A DNA stretch of 59,081 bases from positions 1 to 59,081 of the forward strand of contig NZ_JACTVA010000035.1 of assembly GCF_014490485.1 (NCBI RefSeq), given 5' to 3'. The translations under genes were made by a program, and so were the position numbers. The notes beneath the pieces are model-generated. The model saw only the letters and a list, made by a program, of their open reading frames with translations. It did not search any database and was not told the DNA's origin. Below, piece by piece: positions 51,734 through 59,081 of the stretch. The DNA comes from Teichococcus aerophilus. GTDB taxonomy: Bacteria; Pseudomonadota; Alphaproteobacteria; Acetobacterales; Acetobacteraceae. Every line of letters begins with the position of its first letter. The first letter of the stretch is position 1.

Positions 51734-51963
51734 AGGAAGGTTGGGGAAGGAGTTCCCCAGGCCCCTTCTTTTTCTGCAGTTTTGGCAGCTCTCCCCGGGC
51801 TGTAGGGGCGTGCCCTGGTGATGGAAACAGGCACGAGAGCTGGACCATCGGTCCGCGCACCTCGTTGCCGCCCCGCTTCAGATCGAAACACCTGCTTCGC
51901 AGTCGCACCAGAGCACTCGAAAAAGCAAAGGAAGGGGATCGGGGAATTCTTCCCCGGCCTTCC
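51734..51963. repeat. Intergenic hairpin element, locus 10
   Basis: The left arm (51734-51790) has TTGGGGAAGGAGTTCCCCAG, then GCCCCTTCTTTTTCTGCAG. The right arm (51914-51963) has CACTCGAAAAAGCAAAGGAA, GGGGATC, stem CGGGGAA/TTCCCCG and CCTTCC. Unlike most loci it lies between two divergent start sites (TauD-like and M20), so it cannot simply be a terminator pair. The rest of 51648-52167 shows no gene; an AGGAG site precedes the M20 ATG. Confidence 0.85.
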
Positions 51964-52167
51964 GCTGATCTTCCTTCTCATCCGCCCAAACCGACCATTC
52001 CCGGCCGCCCGGACCCCCTTGCCGCATCGGCCCGGGCATCGCAGGCTCGTCACCTCACCGCCGGAACCATGGCCGCCGCCGCTGCCGGATGCGGCATGGA
52101 CCAGCCTGTCTTTGTCCCGCGTAATGCGCGCCACCCTCGGCGCCACGCCCAGCAGGAGCACCACCCC

Positions 52168-53337
52168 ATGGATGCAGCGACGCCGAATGCCCCCTCCCCC
52201 AACGCGGACCGGGCCCTCGCGCTGCCCTTCACGGCGGAGGCGCTGCTGGCCGCGATGCGTCCTTGGGTGGAGCAGGAAAGCCCGACCTTCGACGCCACCG
52301 CCGTTAATGCCATGATGTCCCTCGCCATGCGGGACATGGCGCTGATGGGCGCGCAGGTGGAGCGCATTCCCGGCCGCCTGGGCCTGGGCGATTGCGTCCG
52401 TGCCCGCTTCGCGCCCCCCGGCGCCCCGGCCGGCGGCATCCTGATCCTGGCGCATCTGGATACGGTGCATCCGGTAGGCACGCTGGCGAACGGCCTGCCC
52501 TTCCGCGTGGAAGGCGACCGCGCCTTCGGCCCCGGCCTGTTCGACATGAAGGGCGGCACCGTGCTGGCGCTGCAGGCACTGGGCGCGCTGGCCAAGGCCG
52601 GCATCCCCACCAGCCGCCCGGTGACGGTGCTGCTGACCAGCGACGAGGAGATCGGCAGCCCCTCCACCCGCGACCTGATTGAGGCCGAGGCCGCCCGCCA
52701 CCAGGTGGTGCTGGTGCCGGAGCCGGGGCGCGCCGACCATGGCGTGGTCAGCGGCCGCTATGCCATTGCCCGCTTCAACCTGCGTGCCACTGGCAAGCCC
52801 AGCCATGCCGGCGCGCAACTCTCCGCCGGCCGCAGCGCGGTGAAGGAGATGGCGCGCCGGATGATCGCCATCGAGGACATGACGACCGAGGCCTGCACCT
52901 ATTCCGTCGGCGTCTTCCATGGCGGCCAGTGGGTGAACTGCGTGCCCACCTTCTGCGATGCCGAGTCGCTGAGCATGGCCAAGCGCCAGGCGGATCTGGA
53001 CGCGGCGGTGGAGAAGATGCTGGCGCTGAACGACACCAGCGGCGATGTCCGCTTCGAGGTGAAGCGCGGCGTCACCCGCCCGGTGTGGGAGCCGGATGCC
53101 GGCACGATGGGCCTGTATGAGCTGGCGCGCGGCCTCGGCGCCAAGCTGGGCCTGACCATCGGGCATGAGAGCGCCGGCGGCGGCTCGGACGGCAACTTCA
53201 CCGGCGCCATGGGTATCCCGACGCTGGATGGGCTGGGCGTGATGGGCGGCAACGCGCATACGCTGAACGAACACGTGCTGATGGATAGCCTGGTGCCCCG
53301 CGCCCGGTTGCTGGCCGGCCTGCTGGCCAGCGTCTGA
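52168..53337 (+). CDS. M20 peptidase, glutamate carboxypeptidase (CPG2)-like
   Basis: 389 aa di-zinc exopeptidase or amidase. Motifs: LAHLDTVHPVG (metal ligand H), GPGLFDMKGG (bridging Asp), LTSDEEIGS (catalytic Glu), GKPSHAG in the lid, and GGSDGNF and NAHTLNEHV at the C-terminus. Family members cleave C-terminal glutamate or N-acyl groups from amino acids; it differs in type from the M20D at 6632. ATG 52168 is preceded by AGGAG. It is divergent from the TauD-like/racemase-like pair and may share its ligand. Confidence 0.9.
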   Translation: MDAATPNAPSPNADRALALPFTAEALLAAMRPWVEQESPTFDATAVNAMMSLAMRDMALMGAQVERIPGRLGLGDCVRARFAPPGAPAGGILILAHLDTVHPVGTLANGLPFRVEGDRAFGPGLFDMKGGTVLALQALGALAKAGIPTSRPVTVLLTSDEEIGSPSTRDLIEAEAARHQVVLVPEPGRADHGVVSGRYAIARFNLRATGKPSHAGAQLSAGRSAVKEMARRMIAIEDMTTEACTYSVGVFHGGQWVNCVPTFCDAESLSMAKRQADLDAAVEKMLALNDTSGDVRFEVKRGVTRPVWEPDAGTMGLYELARGLGAKLGLTIGHESAGGGSDGNFTGAMGIPTLDGLGVMGGNAHTLNEHVLMDSLVPRARLLAGLLASV

Positions 53338-53344
53338 CCGCACG

Positions 53345-53372
53345 GGGCCGGGGAATCCCGCTTCCCCGGCCC
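53345..53372. terminator. Bidirectional terminator between M20 and MFS genes
   Basis: GGGCCGGGGAA and TTCCCCGGCCC pair perfectly (11 bp) around TCCCGC, between convergent stops. This stem resembles the arm hairpin of the dispersed elements (CCGGGGAA/TTCCCCGG), but the flanking spacer and T-run are absent. Confidence 0.65.
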
Positions 53373-53395
53373 TGCCGTTCGCCAACGCTACGCCT

Positions 53396-54562
53396 TCAGG
53401 GTGTCTCGGCCGGCTCCGCCACCGGTGGGCGCAGGCCCAGCGCCACCGGCACTGCCAGCGCGCAAAGCGCCGCCATCAGCCAGAACACTCCGCCGCCGAA
53501 ATTGGCGTAGAGCGGGCCACACACCAGCGTCAGCAGCGCCGTGGCGACGCCGACACCCAGGCTGGCGTGCAGGGATTGCGCCGTCGCCGCCTGCCCCGGC
53601 GGCACCAGGCTGATCAGCAGGCGCATCGAGGCCAGATACTGCGCGCCGAAGGTCAGGCCATGCAGCAGTTGCGCCACCGCCAGCGCCGGCAACCAGACCG
53701 TGCCGGCCAGCAGCCCCCAGCGCACCACCCCCGCCACCGCCGCGACCAGGGAGAGGCCGCGCAGCCCCAGCCGTTCCACCAGCGCGTGGCCGAAGGTGAA
53801 CAGCAGGATCTCGGCGATGACGCCACCGGCCCATAGCAGGCCGATGGTCAGCGGTGCGTGCCCTGCCGCCGCCCAGTGGATGGCGCCGAACGCGTACAGT
53901 GCGGCGTGGCTGCCCTGCACCAGGGCCGAGACCAGCATCAGCCGCCCCAGCCCCGGCAGCGCCAGCACGGCGCGGAAACTGCCGGGCCGCGCCACGCGCA
54001 CCTCGCCCGTCCGCCGCAGCGTCAGCGCCGCGAGGGCGGAGAGCACCAGCATCAGCGCCAGCAGCACCGGCACGATATCGTAGCCCTGCCGCCCCACCAG
54101 CCAGCCCGCCAGCGCCGAGGCCAGGATGAAGGTGGCCGAGCCGACCGCGCGCACCCGGCCGTAGTCGAACAGCCCGCGCCTGGCGGCGGCAAGCGTGACC
54201 GTCTCGCTCAACGGCACCAGCGGGGCCAGGACGGTGCTGTACATCAGCTGCGCCAGCAGGATGCCGACGACGCCCGCCGCCAGCAGAAAGCCGCAGGCCG
54301 CCAGGGCGGAGGCCGCCGCCGTCGCTGCCAGCAGCAGGCGCGGGTCGTGCAGCGAATCGGCCAGCCGCCCCGCCATTGGCCCTACCAGCAGGCGCACGGC
54401 AGAACCCAGTGCCAGGGCGACCGAGACCTCCCCCGCATCGAGGCCACGAGAGGTCAGGAAGGCCGGCAGAAAGGGCTGGAACACCCCGACCACGGCATAG
54501 GCGGCGCCCAATAGCGCCGCGTGGCGCAAGGCATGGGAGGTCGAGGCAGGAGCTTGGCGCAT
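53396..54562 (-). CDS. MFS transporter, HcaT/phenylpropionate-permease-like
   Basis: 388 aa, twelve predicted helices. The start HAALLGAAYAVVGVFQPFLPAFLTSRGLDAGEVSVALA and the middle VRAVGSATFILASALAGWLVG, with GLTFGAQYLASMRLL in the second half, match the HcaT/LacY-like family of phenylpropionate and related permeases. Import of an aromatic acid or sugar is plausible but the substrate cannot be fixed. No catabolic genes flank it. Confidence 0.83.
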   Translation of the reverse strand: MRQAPASTSHALRHAALLGAAYAVVGVFQPFLPAFLTSRGLDAGEVSVALALGSAVRLLVGPMAGRLADSLHDPRLLLAATAAASALAACGFLLAAGVVGILLAQLMYSTVLAPLVPLSETVTLAAARRGLFDYGRVRAVGSATFILASALAGWLVGRQGYDIVPVLLALMLVLSALAALTLRRTGEVRVARPGSFRAVLALPGLGRLMLVSALVQGSHAALYAFGAIHWAAAGHAPLTIGLLWAGGVIAEILLFTFGHALVERLGLRGLSLVAAVAGVVRWGLLAGTVWLPALAVAQLLHGLTFGAQYLASMRLLISLVPPGQAATAQSLHASLGVGVATALLTLVCGPLYANFGGGVFWLMAALCALAVPVALGLRPPVAEPAETP

Positions 54563-54705
54563 GAGCCCCGCCAGCCTGCCCCAGCCCCGCCGGCAGGACC
54601 AGGGGCCAGTCGCTGGGGCGAGGTGCTTCAGTGGGTGCTGCGGTCACGGCGCACGTGCCAGGCCTTCACCTCGTCACGCCATTCACGGTTTCGGCTCCGG
54701 TCCCA

Positions 54706-56400
54706 TCATCGCCCGTCCGCCGCCGTGCGCGCCAGGAAGCCATCCACCGCGCGGCGCAGTTCCGCGCTGCGCCCCTGTAGCCCATCGGCGGCGCCGGAGA
54801 GGGTGACAAGTTCCGCCCGCGTGCGGGTGGCTGCGCCCTGCACGTCGGCGCTGCGCTGGGCCACGGCATTGGTGCCCTGCGCGGCGGCGGCGGCGGCGCG
54901 GGCAATCTCCTTCGTCGCGGCGCCCTGCTGCTCCACCGCCGCGGCAATGCCGGCGCTGATGCGGTCCATCTCCGCGATGGTCGCGGCAATGCCGCCAATG
55001 GCCTGTACCGTGGCGCCGGTGGCCTGCCGCATCGCCTCGATCTGCCCGCCGATCTCCTCGGTCGCCCTGGCGGTCTGGCTGGCCAGGGACTTCACCTCGC
55101 TGGCCACCACGGCAAAGCCCTTGCCGGCCTCGCCCGCGCGTGCCGCCTCGATCGTCGCGTTCAGCGCCAGCAGGTTGGTCTGTCCGGCGATGTCGCCGAT
55201 CAGCCGCACCACGTCGCCGATGCGGGCGGCGGCGTCCGTCAGCCCCTGCACGGTGCGGTCGCTGTTGCGGGCGGCCTCCGCCGCGCCGGTCGCGGCCTGG
55301 GTCGCCTGCGCGGTCTGGCGCGCGATCTCCTGCACGGCGGAGGCCATTTCCTCGGCCGCCGCGGCCACGGTGCGCACTTCCTGGGCGGTGCCGCCGGCCG
55401 CATCCGCCACCGCGTGCCCGGCATCCTCGCCCACTTCCGCCGCCTGCATCAGCGCCTGCCGCGCCCCGCCCACCGATTCCGTCGCCTGGAACAGGCCGGA
55501 CATGGCGCGGTCCACTTCCTGCCGGAAGGCGGCGACGGCGCTGGCATACAGTTCCGCCTGTTGCGCCCGCTGCTCGGCCTGATGCCGGGCGCCGGCCTCC
55601 ACCTTGCGCGCCTCACTCAGGCTCTGGCGCAGTTGCTCGGCGCTTTGGGCCAGGGCACCGATCTCGTCGGTCCGTGCGGTGCCGGGCACGGCAGCGCCCA
55701 AATCGCCCTGCGCCATGCCGCCCAGCCGCGCTCCGGTGGCCGAGAGCGGCCGCAGGATGCTGCGGCGCACCACGAGCGGCAACACCACCCCCAGCACGCC
55801 AAGGCCGGCCAGCGCCACGATCACCAGGGTCCACGCCGTCTGCCGCGCTTCCGCCTGCGCCGCCGCCAGGTCGGCCGCCGCGCGCGCGCCGGCGCTCCGC
55901 TCCGCCTGTTGCAGCAATTCGTTGAACTGGCGGCGCACGGCCCGGTTGGCCTCGTTATTGCCCAGCCGGTCCGCAGCCTGGTGGCCCTCGGCCACGGCCA
56001 CGCGGGCCACCTCCTCCCGGAACCGGGCGAATTCGGCGGCGGCGGCGGCCATGCGGGCGAACTCCGCCTCGCCCTCCGGCCGGACGAGCGGCCGCCACTG
56101 GCCGATCTCGCCCTGCATCTGCCCCAGCACCTCCTGCAGCCGGGACGCCGCCCGCTGCCGCCCAACAGGGTCGGCGGTGAAGTACAGCAGGCGGCTCTCG
56201 GCCACCGCCTCCATCACCTCGGCATTCACCCGCTCCGCATGCCAGGCGGCGGAGAGGGAGCGGTGCAGGTTCCGCACGTGCTCCTCGCCACGCGAAAGGC
56301 CATGGAAGGCCAGCAGGGCAATTCCCAGGGCCACCAGCCCCGCCAGCCCCATCAGGGCGTACAGGCGCAAGGCGAGCGACGATGCGAGCCAGCGGAGCAT
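54706..56400 (-). CDS. Methyl-accepting chemotaxis protein
   Basis: 564 aa. Membrane helix near residues 10-32, a periplasmic helical domain of about 150 residues (four-helix-bundle type), second membrane helix near 190-212, HAMP region, then the signalling domain with the hairpin tip [33 protein letters not shown]. Long Ala/Gln/Glu-rich coiled-coils contain methylation-type sites. The ligand is unknown. No C-terminal pentapeptide for CheR binding is seen. ATG 56400 starts [17 protein letters not shown]. No che genes are nearby, so it is an orphan receptor. Confidence 0.94.
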   Translation of the reverse strand: MLRWLASSLALRLYALMGLAGLVALGIALLAFHGLSRGEEHVRNLHRSLSAAWHAERVNAEVMEAVAESRLLYFTADPVGRQRAASRLQEVLGQMQGEIGQWRPLVRPEGEAEFARMAAAAAEFARFREEVARVAVAEGHQAADRLGNNEANRAVRRQFNELLQQAERSAGARAAADLAAAQAEARQTAWTLVIVALAGLGVLGVVLPLVVRRSILRPLSATGARLGGMAQGDLGAAVPGTARTDEIGALAQSAEQLRQSLSEARKVEAGARHQAEQRAQQAELYASAVAAFRQEVDRAMSGLFQATESVGGARQALMQAAEVGEDAGHAVADAAGGTAQEVRTVAAAAEEMASAVQEIARQTAQATQAATGAAEAARNSDRTVQGLTDAAARIGDVVRLIGDIAGQTNLLALNATIEAARAGEAGKGFAVVASEVKSLASQTARATEEIGGQIEAMRQATGATVQAIGGIAATIAEMDRISAGIAAAVEQQGAATKEIARAAAAAAQGTNAVAQRSADVQGAATRTRAELVTLSGAADGLQGRSAELRRAVDGFLARTAADGR

Positions 56401-56540
56401 TGGCGTTCCTTCCCCCCGCGCCAGCCATTGGCGCGCTACGCCCCGCACTAGCCTGGAATTGCCTTTCGGTCGGTTAACGGCCCCGCGCCGCACGCCCCCC
56501 GTTGCCAAGCACCCCCCATTGGCGCCACACACTGGCTGCG

Positions 56541-59081
56541 ATGTCAGCCTTCGTCCCCACGAACTCGTCCGCCTCGATGTTTCCGGCCCGCGTCAAGGCC
56601 ATCCTGGGTCCGACCAATACGGGTAAGACCCATTTGGCGATCACCCGGCTGCTGGCGCATGCGTCCGGTATCATCGGCTTCCCGCTGCGTTTGCTGGCGC
56701 GCGAGAACTATGACCGCATGGTGGCGGCCAAGGGGGCGCGCTACGTTGCCCTGATCACCGGCGAGGAAAAGATCGTCCCGCCCGAGGCCAGGTGGTTCGC
56801 CTGCACGGTCGAGGCCATGCCGCTGGACCGCAAGGCCGAGTTCGTCGCGGTGGACGAGATCCAGCTCTGCGCCGACCCTGACCGCGGCCATATCTTCACC
56901 GACCGGCTGCTGCACGCGCGCGGGCTGGTCGAGACGATGTTCCTGGGCGCGGAGACCATCCGCCCGCTGCTGCAGCGCCTGGTGCCGCAGGCGGAGATCG
57001 AGACCCGCCCACGCCTTTCCCAGCTCGAATACGCCGGCCCGGCCAAGCTGACCCGCCTGCCGCCGCGCAGCGCCGTCGTCGCCTTCTCCGCCGCCGAGGT
57101 CTACGCGATCGCCGAGGCCATCCGCCGCCGGCGCGGCGGCTGCGCCGTGGTCATGGGCCGCCTCTCACCCCGCACCCGCAACGCCCAGGTGGCGCTGTAC
57201 CAGAACCGCGAGGTGGATTTCCTGGTGGCGACCGACGCCATCGGGATGGGGCTGAACATGGATGTCGACCATGTCGCCTTCGCCAGCACGCAGAAATTCG
57301 ACGGCCACCGCCCGCGCCCGCTGACGGCGCAGGAAGCCGCGCAGATCGCCGGCCGCGCCGGGCGCGGCATGCGGGACGGCAGCTTCGGCGTCACCGCCGA
57401 CTGCCCGCCACTGGCGGAGGAGATCGTCGCCAAGATCGAGAACCACCAGTTCGAGGCGCTGACCACCCTCGCCTGGCGGAACTCCTCGCTGGATACCAGC
57501 AGCATCGACGCGCTGCTGGACAGCCTGGCCCTGGCACCGAACCAGCCCGGCCTGTCCCGCGGCAACGACGCGACGGACCATATCACGCTGGAAGCCCTGT
57601 CCCGCGACCCGGATGTGCGCCGGCTGGCTTCCTCCCGCGCCCGGGTGCGGCTGCTGTGGGAAGCCTGCCAGATCCCGGATTTCCGGAAGCTGGCGGATGA
57701 CAGCCACACCCGCCTCGCCGCCAAGATCTTCGGCCATCTCGCCGAGGATGGCTCGCTGCCCAATGACTGGGTCGCCAGCCAGATCGCCCAACTGGGTAAC
57801 ATCGAGGGCGACCTCGATACGCTGATGTCACGCCTTTCGGCTATCCGGGTCTGGACCTACGTGGCCGCCCGGGCCGATTGGGTGCGCGATGCAACCCGTT
57901 TCCAGTCCGAGGCCCGCGCGGCCGAGGACGCCGTTTCCGACGCGCTGCATGAGCGCCTGACCGCCCGTTTCGTCGACCGCCGCGCGGCTCACTTGATCCG
58001 CAGGCTGGACGAGACGGAGGAAGAGCTGCTGTCCGCCGTCAATCGTAAAGGAGAGGTGGTAGTGGAAGGCCATCCGGTCGGTCATGTCAGCGGCTTCGTG
58101 TTCGAGCCGGATGCGACAGTCGCCAATGAGGACGAGCGTAAGCTGGTCATGCGCGCGGCGCGCCGCGCCCTGGTGGGCGAAATGCCCCGCCGGGTCGATG
58201 CGCTGGAGGCGGCGAAGGACGAGGAATTCTCCCTCATCCCCACCCACCGCATCGTCTGGGACGGCGCGGAGATTGCGCGGCTGAAGCCCGGCCCGACGCC
58301 GGACAAGCCGCAGGTCGAGCCCCTGCCCAGCGAGTTCCTGGACGGCGCCCAGCGGGAGCGCATCCGCGCCAAGCTGGCCACCTGGCTGGAAGCGATGCTG
58401 GCGAAGGAATTCGCCGCCCTCGCCACGGTCGAGGAAAAGGCGGCCGAGGACAACACTCTGCGCGGCCCCGCCTTCCGCCTGCGGGAGTATCTGGGCCTCG
58501 TCCCCGGTGGCACCGAAGCCGACATCAACCCGGAGCTGCGGCAGAAGCTGAAGGCCATCGGCATCCGTGCCGGGCGCTTCGCGCTGTACCTGCCGGAAGT
58601 GCTGAAGCCGAAGCCGATGGCACTGCGCGCGCAGCTCTGGGCGCTGAAGGCCGAATGCATCGTGCCGACGCTGCCGGGTGGCGGCCTCGTCTCCATCCAA
58701 CCGCCGGAAGGCTGGCCGCGCGGCTTCGCCGAGACCATGGGCTGGGTGCAGGCCGGCCCTGTGCTGCTGCGCCTGGACGTGGCGGAGCGCGTGGCCGGCG
58801 AGTTGGGCCACCTGACCCGCCGTACCCCCGCCATGTTGCCGCCGGACGTCGCCAGCCGCCTGGGCGTGAAGGCCGATGCGCTGCCGGCGGTGCTGGCCAC
58901 GCTGGGCTTCCGCCTGCTGCCGGTGGATGCCCTGGCCGAGGACGCCTTCGGCCCGCCCAGCCCGACCATGGTCGGCGCCCGGCGGGAAGACGGGCATCGC
59001 GGCCGCCACGGCCAGCCACGCCACGGCCGCCCGCAGCGTGACCGCCGGCCCCAGCCCGCCGCCGCCGCGCCGCAGGATGGC
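56541..59081 (+). CDS. SUV3-like ATP-dependent RNA helicase, C-terminus beyond window
   Basis: At least 847 aa, open to the last base. Walker A is GPTNTGKTH (about 23-31), helicase motif [10 protein letters not shown] with DEIQ, and the second RecA domain holds [19 protein letters not shown] and [19 protein letters not shown], ending QIAGRAGRG. This layout is that of alphaproteobacterial homologues of the mitochondrial degradosome helicase SUV3, probably unwinding RNA. A helical C-terminal region follows, and the visible end turns into a basic low-complexity tail ([11 protein letters not shown]). ATG 56541 was chosen as the first in-frame start before the Walker A motif. Any further C-terminal part is outside the window. 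Confidence 0.9.
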   Translation, partial: MSAFVPTNSSASMFPARVKAILGPTNTGKTHLAITRLLAHASGIIGFPLRLLARENYDRMVAAKGARYVALITGEEKIVPPEARWFACTVEAMPLDRKAEFVAVDEIQLCADPDRGHIFTDRLLHARGLVETMFLGAETIRPLLQRLVPQAEIETRPRLSQLEYAGPAKLTRLPPRSAVVAFSAAEVYAIAEAIRRRRGGCAVVMGRLSPRTRNAQVALYQNREVDFLVATDAIGMGLNMDVDHVAFASTQKFDGHRPRPLTAQEAAQIAGRAGRGMRDGSFGVTADCPPLAEEIVAKIENHQFEALTTLAWRNSSLDTSSIDALLDSLALAPNQPGLSRGNDATDHITLEALSRDPDVRRLASSRARVRLLWEACQIPDFRKLADDSHTRLAAKIFGHLAEDGSLPNDWVASQIAQLGNIEGDLDTLMSRLSAIRVWTYVAARADWVRDATRFQSEARAAEDAVSDALHERLTARFVDRRAAHLIRRLDETEEELLSAVNRKGEVVVEGHPVGHVSGFVFEPDATVANEDERKLVMRAARRALVGEMPRRVDALEAAKDEEFSLIPTHRIVWDGAEIARLKPGPTPDKPQVEPLPSEFLDGAQRERIRAKLATWLEAMLAKEFAALATVEEKAAEDNTLRGPAFRLREYLGLVPGGTEADINPELRQKLKAIGIRAGRFALYLPEVLKPKPMALRAQLWALKAECIVPTLPGGGLVSIQPPEGWPRGFAETMGWVQAGPVLLRLDVAERVAGELGHLTRRTPAMLPPDVASRLGVKADALPAVLATLGFRLLPVDALAEDAFGPPSPTMVGARREDGHRGRHGQPRHGRPQRDRRPQPAAAAPQDG

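Noticed and set aside
2380-51963. CRISPR array
   Set aside because: The repeats are palindromic and dispersed singly over 50 kb, with no regular spacing, spacers or cas genes.
1-59081. tRNA or rRNA genes
   Set aside because: No TTCGAATC-type T-loop with a matching acceptor stem or rRNA core sequence was noticed; a covariance search would be decisive.

Overview
This window looks like chromosomal DNA from a very G+C-rich alphaproteobacterium, most likely a Roseomonas-type member of the Acetobacteraceae. That is inferred from codon use and gene content: a UPF0262 protein, a DUF983 protein, an alphaproteobacterial SUV3-like helicase, a SPOR-domain protein, and a Zur box with the sequence GTTATACTGTAAC. 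I found no rRNA, tRNA, phage, CRISPR array or intact insertion sequence. About 56 protein genes are supported. The first gene (SPOR domain) and the last (helicase) run off the window edges.

Layout. 363-9455 is a catabolic neighbourhood for cyclic amides: an allantoinase/hydantoinase-like cyclic amidohydrolase, an N-carbamoyl-D-amino-acid hydrolase, a peptide-type ABC binding protein, an adenine/adenosine-deaminase-like enzyme, an M20 amidohydrolase and an Asp/Glu/hydantoin racemase. 9612-18088 holds DUF983 and UPF0262 proteins, a DUF4153 membrane protein, mtnA, a LysR regulator, GNAT and MFS genes and an orphan amino-acid binding protein. 18089-26185 holds a palindromic mini-element, a small basic ChaB/plasmid-stabilisation-like protein, a rhodanese, MFS exporters, a ParA-GNAT pair, a divergent HxlR/SDR pair and an EamA transporter. 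26267-29689 is a tight operon nudix-alaX-sseA-metC, followed by glgX and arsC. 33975-36101 is a divergent zinc locus: zur facing hisI-cobW across a Zur box. 36220-39072 holds a GPP34 protein, an SDR and small exported or membrane proteins. 39108-42540 is GntR/DapA-like/binding protein. 42756-46845 is a three-gene signalling operon (small membrane protein, hybrid histidine kinase, diguanylate cyclase). 47126-49781 is GNAT-nitrilase-lpxB. 50176-53337 is a racemase-like/TauD-like pair, both without the expected catalytic residues, facing an M20 peptidase. The window ends with an MFS transporter, a chemoreceptor and the helicase.

The most unusual structure is a dispersed family of intergenic elements, about 180-260 bp long. 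Ten loci are seen: 2380, 10619, 13839, 16826, 21842, 24924, 32457, 42558, 49782 and 51734. A typical copy has two inverted arms. Each arm is a small hairpin (core CCGGGGAAGGAATTCCCCGG) followed by a short spacer and a T-run. The arms flank a less conserved interior of 100-170 bp that is recognisably related between copies and occurs in both orientations. Base-pair changes in the arm hairpins are compensatory. Six of the ten loci lie between convergent genes. The family could be a MITE, a double terminator, or both.
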